DNA from: an uncultured Clostridia bacterium
Lineage (GTDB): Bacteria; Bacillota; Clostridia; Lachnospirales; Lachnospiraceae
NCBI GenBank assembly: GCA_947643415.1
Contig: CANRWA010000026.1
Span: 1-49,714 of the forward strand
Length of the DNA: 49,714 nucleotides
Reading direction: 5' to 3'
The notes beneath the pieces are model-generated. The model ran no database searches, had not been told where the DNA came from, and worked only from the letters and a program-made list of their open reading frames with translations. This document shows positions 16,828 to 25,795 of this stretch, piece after piece. Position numbers and translations under genes: made by a program. Position 1 is the first letter of the stretch. Each line of letters opens with the position of its first letter.

Positions 16828-17829
16828 CTATTCTGCCAGAAGTGATTTACTCACTTTTACTTCGTATTGTCCCGACCACTCTTTATACGCACTTTGAAAC
16901 TGGCTGGTCTGCCTTTCACTTATCACCTGATTCTTATATTCTTCATTCACTTTTTTACCGGATGGATTGACACAATAGGCAATATAATATCCGTCCGCCT
17001 CTTCAATAACGCCAGACACCTGATATTTCTTCAGCCCAAGCACAGCCGCCGCCAGATTTTTTCTTGTATCCATCTGTCCCACAAGGCTCTCTATCTCACT
17101 GGCCTGCGTATTTTCACGCGCCAGCTTATAAAAGCTGCCCACACCACTGTTCGCCTGCTGGCAGAGGGCATCTGCCTTTTGCTTCACCACTGCCTTATCC
17201 TGTCCCTCTGTTTTCAGCCAGATCAACTGTACCCTTGCCGCACGTGCCTGTTCCGCTGTGACATTGACATCCACCTGTCCAGTGATAACCAGATACATCT
17301 TCTCTGCCAGCTTATTTTCCTCAAAGATCTGAGCCACCAGCGGCTGGGTGATACCATTTGCCTGTTTCACCTCATCACTGAGCCCCTCACAAAACTGTCT
17401 GGCATTGTAATCCGCTTCCTCTTTCTCATCCGCAGCAAGTGTCACTCCCTGCACGGCTGCCGCCTTAGAGATCACCTTTACCTGGATTATGAGACGAAGT
17501 ACATTCTCCACCGCTTCCTGCCCAATGCTCTTGCCGCCTTCCAACGCCCCGGTATAATTCCAGATATCCTCTGTCAGCATGCTGGCATACTGGCTCTCCA
17601 TAAAATAGTAATACACCTTATACTCTTTATACGGAACTGTAGTCTTTCCTATTGACAGTGCCACTGAATCCTCACTCAGGGTTCCATTATTTACAGCAGC
17701 GGCGCCCTCTGACCTGCTGGTAGTCTCCTCCACAGCCTCACCTTCACCACACGCTGTCAGCACCAGGGACAGGCAGCATGCCATTGCTGCGATCCCTCTC
17801 AGTAATTTCTTCTTTCTTACTTTTTCCAC
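16828..17829 (-). CDS. PrsA-like lipoprotein foldase (peptidyl-prolyl isomerase)
   Basis: This is a 333-residue extracytoplasmic lipoprotein. A basic n-region and hydrophobic stretch lead to lipobox LTAC with Cys27. The remainder is a helical SurA_N-like chaperone region followed by a weak PpiC/parvulin-like segment at about 205-300, with the pattern A..V.LIWL, F..LA, and V..VIEEADGYYIAY. Family members help fold exported proteins at the membrane surface. The start is the GTG at 17829, five bases from GGAGGG, which itself overlaps the last codons of mfd. Only two bases separate the mfd stop from this start, so translation is coupled. The parvulin domain is divergent, so isomerase activity is uncertain. 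Confidence 0.8.
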   Translation of the reverse strand: MEKVRKKKLLRGIAAMACCLSLVLTACGEGEAVEETTSRSEGAAAVNNGTLSEDSVALSIGKTTVPYKEYKVYYYFMESQYASMLTEDIWNYTGALEGGKSIGQEAVENVLRLIIQVKVISKAAAVQGVTLAADEKEEADYNARQFCEGLSDEVKQANGITQPLVAQIFEENKLAEKMYLVITGQVDVNVTAEQARAARVQLIWLKTEGQDKAVVKQKADALCQQANSGVGSFYKLARENTQASEIESLVGQMDTRKNLAAAVLGLKKYQVSGVIEEADGYYIAYCVNPSGKKVNEEYKNQVISERQTSQFQSAYKEWSGQYEVKVSKSLLAE

Positions 17830-17831
17830 AT

Positions 17832-20800
17832 TTACCCTCCGTTCACACGCGCTTCTATTGAAGAACATGTCTCTTCTATTTTCTCACTCTGCCTGCATAG
17901 TTCCGCGATCTTCCTTACAATATATTCTGCCTGAGCTAAGAGATCTCCTTTCTTTTTCTCTGGCAGGGCATAGACAAAATATGGTTCTGCCCCTGACACA
18001 AAACGAAGCTTCTTATCCATCTCCATGATCAGGTCTGGAATAGCCGCCGCATTGATCTTCGCCTCCGGAAACATAGTAAAACGAAGGGTATCAGCCCGGC
18101 TGGCAACCTCTGTGATATATGCCCTGTGAGCTTCCGCCTTCAAAAGGGCAATGGTCAGCAGGTTCATAACACTCTTCGGCGGTTCACCAAACCGGTCTAC
18201 CAGTTCATCGATCATGTCGCTCTGTTCCTCTTCTGTCTCGATCTCTGCAATCCGTTTATAAATATCAAGTTTCTGCAGCTCATTCTTAATATACCCCACT
18301 GGAATAAATGCGTCAACCTTAATCTCAACACTGGTTTCATAATCCTGATTCGAAACTGTCTCACCCTTCAGCCGCTTTACTGCCTCATTCAGCATCTTAC
18401 AGTAAAGGTCATATCCCACTGCTTCCATGTGTCCGTGCTGGTCTGCTCCCAGCAGGTTACCTGCCCCCCGGATCTCCAGATCCCTCATGGAGATCTTGAA
18501 ACCAGAACCCAGCTCGGTAAATTCCTTGATGGCGGCGAGACGTTTCTCTGCCACCTCCTTCAGCATCTTATCCCGTTTATACATCAGGAAGGCATAAGCA
18601 GTGCGGTTGCTTCTCCCAACACGCCCCCGGAGCTGGTAGAGCTGGGACAGTCCCAAGCGGTCTGCATCCTCGATCATAATAGTATTTACATTCGGAATGT
18701 CAAGTCCTGTCTCTACGATAGTCGTTGCCACGAGCACATCGATCTCCCCACTGACGAACCGGAACATAGTTTTCTCAAGTTCCCTCTCATTCATCTGTCC
18801 GTGGGCAAATGCCACGGCAGCTTCCGGCACCAGTTTCGCGATCTCATTTGCCACGATATCCATATTTCCCACCCGGTTATAGACATAATACACCTGACCG
18901 CCCCTGCCGATCTCACGCAGTATCGCCTCTCTCACGATTTCTTCATTTTTCTCCATGACAAATGTCTGAATGGGCATGCGGTCCACAGGAGGTTCTTCCA
19001 GAACGCTCATATCCCGGATTCCCACAAGACTCATGTGGAGGGTCCTTGGGATCGGGGTGGCTGTCAGTGTAAGTACATCAATATCATTTTTTATCTTCTT
19101 TAACTTCTCCTTATGTGTGACGCCGAAACGCTGCTCCTCATCCACGATGAGAAGGCCAAGGTTCTTATAACAGATATCCTTCCCCAGCAGTCGGTGTGTT
19201 CCGATGACTATGTCCACACTTCCCTTACGCAGCCCTTCTATCGTCTTTCTCTGCTCTGCCGCTGTACGGAGCCGGCACAAAAGCTCTACATTTACACCAT
19301 AATCTTTCATCCTCTGGGCAAAAGTATTATAATGCTGCACTGCCAGAATGGTTGTCGGCACGAGAAATGCCACCTGCCGGCTGTCCATCACCGCCTTAAA
19401 GGCAGCGCGGATAGCAATCTCTGTCTTGCCATATCCCACATCGCCACAGATCAGGCGGTCCATGATCCTCGTGCTCTCCATATCTGCCTTTGTTGCCTCA
19501 ATAGCCCTCAACTGGTCATCTGTCTCATCATAAGGAAAAAGTTCTTCAAATTCTCTCTGCCATACCGTATCTTTCTCAAATGCGTGTCCCTGCTTAGCCT
19601 GCCTTGCCGCATACAGCCGCACCAGGTCTTCGGCGATATCCTGGACAGCGCCTCTGACCCGTGCCTTTGTCTTCTTCCACTCTGGTGAATTCAGCCGGTT
19701 CAGTTTCGGCACTTTGGCATCACTGCCAGCATACTTCTGAAGCACTTCCAGAGAAGTGGCCGGAACATAGAGGTTGCTGCCGGCGGCATAGGCAATTTTC
19801 AGATAATCCTTTATAATATGATCCCTCTCGATCTTCTCGATACCCTGATAGATACCAAGGCCATGATTCTCGTGAACCACATAATCACCGATCTTCAGGT
19901 CATGAAAGCTGTGGATCGACGCACCTTCATAACGCTTTATCTTTTTCTTCTTCTTTTTCTTCAGCCCGCCGAAGATATCACTCTCTGTCACCACAACGAA
20001 GTTCAGATTCGGGTACTCGAAACCATGCCGCACGCTGCCGCGGCTCACCATGACCTCACCCGGCTGCAGCACATGTTCCATCTTCCCGTCGTAGATGGCA
20101 TTGATCTCATAATCCATAAGATCCTCACACAGCCTGCGCCCCCTTGTCTCTGATGCCGACAGGAGAAGGACCCTGTATTTCTTTTTCTTTAACCGAACAA
20201 TATCTTTTGCCAGCAGGGCAAAGTTATTATTATAGGAAGGAGAAGACTGCACCTGAAAGTAAAATTTCCTCTCCACAGGTACCTCTTTCACCGGGGCATC
20301 CAGCGTAGACAGGAGCACAAGCGGGTAATGCTGCAGCTTCTGCATTAATTGTGGCAGGGAATACAGGACATCCATCTGCTTCGGCAGAATATAACCCTTC
20401 TCAAGCCGTCCGGACATGCTCTCACGGAATTCGTATTCCACCGCCTCCGCTTTCTCAATGCAGCGGTTTGGCTCATCCAAAAATACAACCACATTCCTGT
20501 GGGCAAAATAATCAAAAAAAGAACCCGTTCCCTCTGTCCCCCGCTCTGCAAAATAGGTGACATAACTCTCCAGATTGACCAGCCCATGGTATGACTCGAA
20601 ACTCTCCCTGAAATTTTCCACATTCTGGCGGAGCCTGGCCGCCTCTTCCTTCTTCCCCTGTTCCTTCAGCCTCGCTGTGCATTCTTCCATATCCAACCCG
20701 ATCTGGCGGAGTCCCCGAAGTGCATGTTCCTCTGACATAAAGACTTCAACCGCCGGATATATCTCGATCTCCTCTAATTTCTCCACCGACCGCTGGCTCT

Positions 20801-21419
20801 CCGCATCCATGCTGCATATGGTATCCACCTCGTCTCCCCATAAGTCGATACGGCAGGGGCTCTCTTCCGTCAGAGGAAAGATATCCAGAATCCCGCCCCG
20901 GACAGAAAATTCCCCTTCCCTCTCCACCTGAGCCACATTTTCATAGCCCATCTCGGTAAGCTTCTTCTGCATGTCAGTAAGGTCCAGGCTGTCTCCCTCC
21001 CGGATCATAATCTTATTTTCAATATATTTCTGGAAGGGCAGGCAGAAATCCATCCCGGCATCCATAGTAGTTACGATGGTCACTGGCTCCTCCCCGGCAA
21101 TGGCCTTAATGACCTTCAGGCGTTCCTTCACGATCGCCTGCCCATGGACATCGGCACTGTAGAAGATCAGGTCCTTCGCCGGATAATACATGATATTCCG
21201 ATCATACATACGGTAATCTTCCACGATCTCTTTCGCACGGATCTCATTGTGTGTTATAATCAGCCGGACATCTCCCAGTTCCTCTAACCCATAGATAAAG
21301 TGACATCTCTGGGCATCGATACTGCCGATGACATTGACTGGTGTAGCCCCCTTACTGACCGCTATCTTTAGTTGGTTGTACTCATCCAGTTCCCACAATG
21401 GGTCTAATAATGTTTCCAT
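17832..21419 (-). CDS. mfd: Transcription-repair coupling factor
   Basis: This 1195-residue DNA translocase displaces RNA polymerase stalled at lesions and recruits UvrA. The order is a UvrB-like N-terminal region (about 1-350), the RNAP-interaction (CarD-like) module after a lysine run at 487-495 (GDYVVHENHGLGIY, 511-524), then the RecG-type SF2 motor with Walker A GDVGYGKT 659-666, the motif II DEEQRFG and the motif VI QLRGRVGRS. A TRCF C-terminal domain follows. Length matches the family. AGGAGG precedes the ATG. It lies 40 bases after pth, an arrangement (pth-mfd-prsA) common in Firmicutes. Confidence 0.97.
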   Translation of the reverse strand: METLLDPLWELDEYNQLKIAVSKGATPVNVIGSIDAQRCHFIYGLEELGDVRLIITHNEIRAKEIVEDYRMYDRNIMYYPAKDLIFYSADVHGQAIVKERLKVIKAIAGEEPVTIVTTMDAGMDFCLPFQKYIENKIMIREGDSLDLTDMQKKLTEMGYENVAQVEREGEFSVRGGILDIFPLTEESPCRIDLWGDEVDTICSMDAESQRSVEKLEEIEIYPAVEVFMSEEHALRGLRQIGLDMEECTARLKEQGKKEEAARLRQNVENFRESFESYHGLVNLESYVTYFAERGTEGTGSFFDYFAHRNVVVFLDEPNRCIEKAEAVEYEFRESMSGRLEKGYILPKQMDVLYSLPQLMQKLQHYPLVLLSTLDAPVKEVPVERKFYFQVQSSPSYNNNFALLAKDIVRLKKKKYRVLLLSASETRGRRLCEDLMDYEINAIYDGKMEHVLQPGEVMVSRGSVRHGFEYPNLNFVVVTESDIFGGLKKKKKKKIKRYEGASIHSFHDLKIGDYVVHENHGLGIYQGIEKIERDHIIKDYLKIAYAAGSNLYVPATSLEVLQKYAGSDAKVPKLNRLNSPEWKKTKARVRGAVQDIAEDLVRLYAARQAKQGHAFEKDTVWQREFEELFPYDETDDQLRAIEATKADMESTRIMDRLICGDVGYGKTEIAIRAAFKAVMDSRQVAFLVPTTILAVQHYNTFAQRMKDYGVNVELLCRLRTAAEQRKTIEGLRKGSVDIVIGTHRLLGKDICYKNLGLLIVDEEQRFGVTHKEKLKKIKNDIDVLTLTATPIPRTLHMSLVGIRDMSVLEEPPVDRMPIQTFVMEKNEEIVREAILREIGRGGQVYYVYNRVGNMDIVANEIAKLVPEAAVAFAHGQMNERELEKTMFRFVSGEIDVLVATTIVETGLDIPNVNTIMIEDADRLGLSQLYQLRGRVGRSNRTAYAFLMYKRDKMLKEVAEKRLAAIKEFTELGSGFKISMRDLEIRGAGNLLGADQHGHMEAVGYDLYCKMLNEAVKRLKGETVSNQDYETSVEIKVDAFIPVGYIKNELQKLDIYKRIAEIETEEEQSDMIDELVDRFGEPPKSVMNLLTIALLKAEAHRAYITEVASRADTLRFTMFPEAKINAAAIPDLIMEMDKKLRFVSGAEPYFVYALPEKKKGDLLAQAEYIVRKIAELCRQSEKIEETCSSIEARVNGG

Positions 21420-21459
21420 AATCCTCCTATCCGGCAGATGCCCATGGCAGCCGATCTTC

Positions 21460-22035
21460 CTATCTCTCTATCTTCTTTCCATTTACCCGGTTCATGGCAC
21501 TTGCCACATCCTCATTCAGTATGGCAAGCACCGCCTCTTCTGCCAGCGCAAATACATCCCGGATCATGCCATCCTCTTCCCTTGAAAACCGCCCCAGTAC
21601 ATGTTTCACCAGGTCGCCTCCCTCTGGCTTTGCCCCTACACCGATCTTGATCCTCGCAAATTCCTCTGTGCGCAGATGCTGTATTATATTTTTGATCCCA
21701 TTATGCCCCCCGGCACTTCCCTTTGGACGAACCCGGATCTGTCCCACCGGTAAACTGATATCATCATAGATGATGATCAATTCGTCTATATCCAATTTAT
21801 AATAATCGAGAAGGGCGCGGACACTCTCTCCACTGAGATTCATAAAGGTCTGCGGCTGCGCCAGCATCACCTTCTGTCCCCCGATCATGCCTTTACCTAC
21901 GATCGCTTTGTTTTCCCTGCTCCTTAATGGTATATTGTATCGGTCACTGAGATAAGTGATCATATCAAAACCGATATTATGTCTTGTAGCGGCATAGTCT
22001 GTGCCCGGATTTCCCAGACCTGCGATCAGATACAT
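21460..22035 (-). CDS. pth: Peptidyl-tRNA hydrolase
   Basis: This 191-residue Pth releases peptides from prematurely dissociated peptidyl-tRNA. The N-terminus MYLIAGLGNPG with N9 and catalytic H19 (RHNIGF), QTFMNLSGES and the GSAGGHNGIK loop are all present. The start at 22035 has AAGGAGG seven bases upstream. In-frame codons further upstream lie inside the structured repeat and are not used. The gene is first in the pth-mfd-prsA series. Its mRNA leader includes the whole 158-bp repeat between the promoter (22276-22304) and the ribosome site. Confidence 0.96.
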   Translation of the reverse strand: MYLIAGLGNPGTDYAATRHNIGFDMITYLSDRYNIPLRSRENKAIVGKGMIGGQKVMLAQPQTFMNLSGESVRALLDYYKLDIDELIIIYDDISLPVGQIRVRPKGSAGGHNGIKNIIQHLRTEEFARIKIGVGAKPEGGDLVKHVLGRFSREEDGMIRDVFALAEEAVLAILNEDVASAMNRVNGKKIER

Positions 22036-22050
22036 AGTTACCTCCTTCTT

Positions 22051-22208
22051 AGGAACTGTTAAGAAATAACTTTTAAATAATGCGCAGGATTTTTCTTCGA
22101 GAGTGATGTTCAAAAATCAGGCGCATAGCGGGCTATGTAACTGATTTTTGAATAATGCTGTCGAAGAAAAAGACAAGCAATATTAAAAGTTATTTTTGAA
22201 CAGTTCCT
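22051..22208. repeat. Structured MITE-like repeat, copy 1
   Basis: This 158-bp element is bounded by AGGAACTG and CAGTTCCT and flanked on each side by TTA. Long terminal inverted repeats (about 30 bases with few mismatches) enclose a second internal hairpin (CAAAAATCAG / CTGATTTTTG). It is closely similar to 43745-43903 in the same orientation. Differences between copies fall in paired positions, so pairing is conserved. It lies inside the pth leader, ending just before the ribosome site. It has no coding capacity and is probably a non-autonomous transposable element. Confidence 0.85.
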
Positions 22209-22275
22209 TACCAACTGTGCGTACACAACTTTCACCCGACGGCGCCATAAGACACCCTCGGGAACTGTATTATTT

Positions 22276-22304
22276 ATTGTATCAGATTGGAAGAACGCTA
22301 GCAA
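22276..22304 (-). promoter_or_regulatory. Sigma-A promoter of the pth-mfd series
   Basis: On the minus strand, TTGCTA (22304-22299) and TACAAT (22281-22276) are separated by 17 bases. Transcription from about 22269 would give a long leader of about 230 bases that contains the repeat element. A small CCCGA/TCGGG hairpin occurs early in that leader. Confidence 0.75.
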
Positions 22305-22474
22305 CAGAAAATTGAATTTATCAAATACTGTTTTTTACATGATAGATCATTTTCTTTACTTCTTCTATTTCAGCATATCATGCGTGAATATTTTCCCATC
22401 AGATATTGCCAAGCCTGCCAGCAGAAAACTGAAAATGCTCTCTGAAGTGCGGGACGGCAGTACAAAAATCCTGA
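22305..22474. other. Gene-free stretch between divergent promoters
   Basis: The region lies between the leftward pth promoter and the rightward antitoxin promoter. A 61-codon plus-strand ORF (22312-22497) crosses it, but it lacks a ribosome site, is A+T-rich at its start and runs through the antitoxin promoter, so it is not called. I see nothing else. Confidence 0.5.
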
Positions 22475-22503
22475 TTGACGTTTCCATAAAGAAATGATAT
22501 AGT
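22475..22503 (+). promoter_or_regulatory. Sigma-A promoter of the antitoxin RNA
   Basis: TTGACG (22475-22480) and TATAGT (22498-22503) are 17 bases apart on the plus strand. The predicted start is about 22510. No protein-coding gene follows, only the antisense RNA. Confidence 0.85.
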
Positions 22504-22510
22504 AGAGATA

Positions 22511-22535
22511 CAAAAGGGGAAACCGGAAGCGGTTT
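22511..22535 (-). terminator. Possible terminator of the toxin mRNA
   Basis: A stem AAACCG/CGGTTT (22520-22525 with 22530-22535) has a four-base loop and is followed on the minus strand by CCCC and T4 (22515-22512). It is a weak terminator, but it is placed where the toxin mRNA should end. It overlaps the 5' end of the antisense RNA. Confidence 0.5.
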
Positions 22536-22569
22536 ACCTTAATAGTTATAGCAAACCTCTTATGAGGTC

Positions 22570-22610
22570 AGCCGTCATTATCTGCAGTAATGGCGGCTAT
22601 TTCTTTCCCT
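22570..22610 (+). terminator. Terminator of the antitoxin RNA
   Basis: An eleven-base stem with one G-U pair (AGCCGTCATTA / TAATGGCGGCT, 22570-22580 with 22588-22598) has a seven-base loop and a T-rich tail (ATTTCTTTCCCTT). The stem is also transcribed in the toxin mRNA, just after its stop codon. Confidence 0.75.
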
Positions 22611-22686
22611 TAAAAATCTGATAAAACAGACTGATAAGGGCAACTACAAATGTACAAAACAAGAAAAAATCCTGATATGTAATCAT
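22597..22686 (-). CDS. Hol_Tox-family small membrane toxin (type I TA)
   Basis: This 29-residue peptide begins MITYQDFFLF, continues as a single hydrophobic helix (CTFVVALISLFY) and ends in basic KGKK. This is the pattern of Firmicute putative holin-like toxins (TxpA/BsrG-like), whose overproduction disrupts the membrane. The gene has its own consensus promoter (22771-22799), a leader of about 78 nt, and a GGGGGG ribosome site eight bases before the ATG. The stop falls inside the hairpin shared with the antisense RNA. Toxicity is inferred from family resemblance and locus architecture. Confidence 0.85.
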   Translation of the reverse strand: MITYQDFFLFCTFVVALISLFYQIFKGKK

Positions 22687-22710
22687 CGTATCGCCCCCCT
22701 TCTTTCATCT

Positions 22711-22730
22711 GGAGGGCTATTCAACCCTCC
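22711..22730 (-). promoter_or_regulatory. Hairpin in the toxin mRNA leader
   Basis: A perfect GGAGGG/CCCTCC stem with an eight-base loop lies 25-44 nt ahead of the toxin start codon. It contains a Shine-Dalgarno-like GGAGGG that is paired. Leader structures that delay toxin translation are usual in type I systems, but this role is inferred. Confidence 0.5.
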
Positions 22731-22770
22731 GAAGAAGGTAAGCCGCCTCGCTTTTGGTTTCCCAGTTTTT

Positions 22771-22799
22771 ATTATATCAACAACCAAGATGCATATCAA
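22771..22799 (-). promoter_or_regulatory. Sigma-A promoter of the toxin gene
   Basis: On the minus strand, TTGATA (22799-22794) and a perfect TATAAT (22776-22771) are separated by 17 bases. The start would be near 22764. Confidence 0.88.
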
Positions 22800-22848
22800 C
22801 AATAATTATATTTTTGAAAAATCACAATTTATCTGCGATTCCTTTTTC

Positions 22849-23943
22849 TTACAAAAAATCCCCCTCTGGCTCCTTCATAGCAAGTTCAAGCATCACGGAG
22901 AAAGTATCAGAACCATTTCTCTTATCAAACCGCCCGGCGATATCTATTGCCTGTCCATAGAGCCACTGCTCCAGCTCACTGACAGAGTAAACCCCCTCCT
23001 TCTGATAACAGGACAAATTCTCTGGCAGTTCCATCTGTACCGTGTCTTTTTTCTTCGCAAGCTGATGGCACACCGTCCACGCCCCCCGGCAGAAATCAAA
23101 TACCCTCTTCTGATCCCACATACCTGCGATCCAGGGGAAACTTTCTATCATCAGTTTCTCCCCCTGCTCCAGGTCAGAATACGCAAAGCAGCGGAGAACA
23201 GCCCCAATATAAGAAAGATCACCACGGTCGCGGTGTCCGATCCGCTTCAATTCCCTGGCATAAGGAACTGCCATCTTCAGATCCCCTTTGTCCATTGCAT
23301 ATTCGATATAGTGTTTCAGCATCTGGTGAGGGGTATTACTGCAAAAGGAGAGCCGGCGCTGTTTGATAGGTTTGGCATGTACGGCAGCCCCTTCTTCATC
23401 TCCCACCAGAAGATGAAGCCAAATGGCATGGCATCGTTCACAGGCGCGGCAGTCCGACAATTCATCACGCCCTGTCTTCCAGAATTTCCGGAAATATTCA
23501 AATGCCTTTTCCTTATCCACATAAGCGGTAAATTGGCACATCTGCCACCAGTATGTGCGGTGTCCCATATGGAACCGCTGTACAAGCTGGTAGTACTGTT
23601 CCATCATTCCCTCCCACTGGGAAAGAGGGATCTGTGGCAGAGAGACCACTGGATCAATGGCAAGCTGCATGATCATAATATACATTTCACAGCCATTGGG
23701 GCCAAGCGCATCCGGATGCTCCTCAAAGATCGTGCTGAATTCCACGGCGACAGGCATCGCTTTCGGCGGATCATCATGAAAAGTCACCTCCGATGCATAC
23801 TGGTACCGGAAAAGCATTCGGTAAAAATGGTCTTTTGCCTCATCTGCTTCCCGAATAGCAGTTAATAATGCCTCCCTGAGGGCTGCCCCCTTCAAAAATT
23901 CCAGCCCTTCCTGAATCAGGCTCCCATCAAATTCTTTGTCCAT
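22849..23943 (-). CDS. Helical-repeat (TPR-like) protein of unknown function
   Basis: This 364-residue, soluble, acidic, largely helical protein has TPR-like patterns (alternating A/L/Y at helix positions; EYAMDKGDLKMAVPYARELK at about 229-248) and many Trp, Tyr, Cys and His residues (SDCRACERCHAIW near 165). There is no signal peptide or membrane segment. I do not recognise a named family. The ATG at 23943 is nine bases after AAAGG; a GTG nine bases upstream is less well placed. It is the third gene of an operon after a kinase-like and an HSP90-like gene, 60 bases downstream, so a co-chaperone or client-adaptor role is plausible but unproven. Confidence 0.7.
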   Translation of the reverse strand: MDKEFDGSLIQEGLEFLKGAALREALLTAIREADEAKDHFYRMLFRYQYASEVTFHDDPPKAMPVAVEFSTIFEEHPDALGPNGCEMYIMIMQLAIDPVVSLPQIPLSQWEGMMEQYYQLVQRFHMGHRTYWWQMCQFTAYVDKEKAFEYFRKFWKTGRDELSDCRACERCHAIWLHLLVGDEEGAAVHAKPIKQRRLSFCSNTPHQMLKHYIEYAMDKGDLKMAVPYARELKRIGHRDRGDLSYIGAVLRCFAYSDLEQGEKLMIESFPWIAGMWDQKRVFDFCRGAWTVCHQLAKKKDTVQMELPENLSCYQKEGVYSVSELEQWLYGQAIDIAGRFDKRNGSDTFSVMLELAMKEPEGDFL

Positions 23944-24003
23944 CGTTTTCACCCTTTCTTCATTATATGGTCTGGCTCGTCGGCACTAATTTGCGCCGCC
24001 AGG

Positions 24004-25794
24004 CTACTCATGATATTCCACCAGATTCAAAAGTTCATCACTCAATGCCTTCAATTCCCTGTGATGCAAAGAATGTCCCCCTGTGGCAAGCGCCTGAATA
24101 TAAAGAATCCTGGCAACGCTCTTTAACAAATCTTTATTCTCCATGTGTAACAGTCTCTGAATCAATGGACTACAATAATTCAGGTAAAGCACGGCAAGGG
24201 TCTTCTCTGCAGCATCCGATATAAGAGAAGCCAGTGCCTCTGAAAAGACACCATGGGAACTTTCCCTTGCTCCCTGCACCCGCCGCACGAACTCTACCTC
24301 GTCACTGTAATAATAGAGTGCTGGCAGGTCATCTGGCTGAAAACACCGGAGATCTGCCCTGCAGTCAAACTCCTCCAGACTCTCACTGAACAGCCTGAGC
24401 AGCTCTTTCGCATGTTGGTAGTCCTCTTCCGGAACCTCCTGCAGCACTCCTCCCATATCTTCTTCATGAAGCGCTGTGATTGGCAGGTCATACAAGCTGG
24501 CGAATTTGGGGATCAATTGTCCGTCAAAATCATAGCCGCTGCAGATCAGGAGACGGTTCTGTGCGGCAAAGACCGGTTTTAACTGCTCAAACCGAGAGAC
24601 CTCACCAATATAGACCGCCTCACCTGCCTGTCTCAGTGCCGCTCCTGTCATCTTTCCCTCGGATGTGACGAAAGGAAGATACTCGATAAATAACCGGAAT
24701 ATCTCATCATCCCACACTGCCATGGATTTGATGGCATCATAATGTACTGAGACGGTTTCCTGCAGGATCTTAGGGTCATGCTCCGAGAGCCAGATAAAAC
24801 GCTGTTTAACTGCTCTTGCAAATTCCTGCCTTGCAAGCTCCAGTTCTGAATCCTCATAAAAGCTCTCCCTTGAGGCGGTGGGACGCAGACCAGAAGTATT
24901 CAAAAAGCAGCGCAGGAAAAATGCCCATTCCGGCAGGAGTGGAACACCCTGGTCCGTGAGCAGCATATTTTTCAGGTAAATACGATGCCCACTCTTCACC
25001 GCAGGATCTGTCTTATAGGGAAGAATGTACGCGGCCCCGGACAGATGTTCTGTCTCAACCGGGATCACATCCAGAAAATCTTCCTCAAAGAGCCACTCGC
25101 CCAGAGACAGGAGCCTCCCCCGCCCCAGCTTCGTAAAACCGGCCGGGATATAATTTAACGGATCTTTCTTATCATTAAGATATACCGGAACCGGCAGCAT
25201 CAGCCCATAATACTGCACAAGCCGCGTAATGGTATTCTCCTGATAGTAATCCTCACACCCTTTTTTTGCCCGCAGTGTAATTGATGTGCCAGCCGGGATC
25301 CCCTTATCCTTACCCTTCTTTTTATCTCCCGTGGCAGAATCACCTGTCTTACTTAACGTATACGTTCCATCCGGTTTCCCCTCCCACACATATGTTTTAC
25401 TGCTATCTGTTGACCTGGTATGGACAACAATAGAGTCCGATACCATAAAACATGAGAGAAGTCCGATGCCAAACCGTCCAATATAATCTTCCAGTACCTG
25501 TCCACCCATCAAATCATGTTTTGAAGACTGACCGATGACAGACAGGAACTGGTGGATCTCCTCTTTGGTCAGCCCCGCTCCATTATCCGAGAAGCTAATC
25601 TTCTTTCCTGGCACACATTTGATATGTATTGCCCCTTTGTCCCAGCCGGATTCTTTCTTCTTTCTCAGCGCAATGGCATCTGTACCATTCTGCAGCAGTT
25701 CCCTCAGAAACACATCTGGTGTCTTATAAAGATGATTTGACAGGATCTCCAGCATACCGCCAAGATTAACCTGAAAATGAAATGTCTTCCCCAT
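24004..25794 (-). CDS. HSP90-family ATPase (HtpG-like)
   Basis: This 596-residue protein has the GHKL/Bergerat ATP site of HSP90: E32-N36-D39 in RELLQNGTDAI, D70 in SDNGAG and GRFGIG 106-111 (the lid glycine loop). The middle-domain region contains GLRPTASRESFYED around 300, matching the conserved SRE segment of HtpG. It is shorter than canonical HtpG, and the C-terminal dimerisation domain looks divergent. It begins one base after the stop of the kinase-like gene, with its GGAGG inside that gene, so the two are translationally coupled. Because it is embedded with a kinase-like and a TPR-like protein rather than alone, it may be a specialised HSP90 rather than the general chaperone. Confidence 0.88.
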   Translation of the reverse strand: MGKTFHFQVNLGGMLEILSNHLYKTPDVFLRELLQNGTDAIALRKKKESGWDKGAIHIKCVPGKKISFSDNGAGLTKEEIHQFLSVIGQSSKHDLMGGQVLEDYIGRFGIGLLSCFMVSDSIVVHTRSTDSSKTYVWEGKPDGTYTLSKTGDSATGDKKKGKDKGIPAGTSITLRAKKGCEDYYQENTITRLVQYYGLMLPVPVYLNDKKDPLNYIPAGFTKLGRGRLLSLGEWLFEEDFLDVIPVETEHLSGAAYILPYKTDPAVKSGHRIYLKNMLLTDQGVPLLPEWAFFLRCFLNTSGLRPTASRESFYEDSELELARQEFARAVKQRFIWLSEHDPKILQETVSVHYDAIKSMAVWDDEIFRLFIEYLPFVTSEGKMTGAALRQAGEAVYIGEVSRFEQLKPVFAAQNRLLICSGYDFDGQLIPKFASLYDLPITALHEEDMGGVLQEVPEEDYQHAKELLRLFSESLEEFDCRADLRCFQPDDLPALYYYSDEVEFVRRVQGARESSHGVFSEALASLISDAAEKTLAVLYLNYCSPLIQRLLHMENKDLLKSVARILYIQALATGGHSLHHRELKALSDELLNLVEYHE

Positions 25795-25795
25795 C

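Larger units (their letters stand above)
22510..22610 (+). ncRNA. Predicted type I antitoxin antisense RNA
   Basis: This is an RNA of about 100 nt from the promoter at 22475-22503 to the terminator at 22570-22610. It is complementary to the 3' end of the Hol_Tox toxin mRNA, including the last codons and the 3' untranslated region. The layout matches B. subtilis txpA/RatA and bsrG/SR4, where antisense pairing blocks translation and triggers RNase III decay. Both ends are predicted from sequence only. Confidence 0.75.

Noticed and set aside
18126-19103. A 325-codon plus-strand open frame opposite mfd
   Set aside because: It is antisense to conserved motor motifs of Mfd and has His/Leu/Cys-rich shadow composition.
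22312-22497. A 61-codon plus-strand open frame upstream of the antitoxin RNA
   Set aside because: It has no ribosome site, and its 3' end contains the -35 of the antitoxin promoter. There is no recognisable similarity.
22789-23865. A 358-codon plus-strand open frame opposite the helical-repeat protein
   Set aside because: The minus-strand gene has a ribosome site, operon context and natural composition. The plus-strand frame begins in the toxin promoter.
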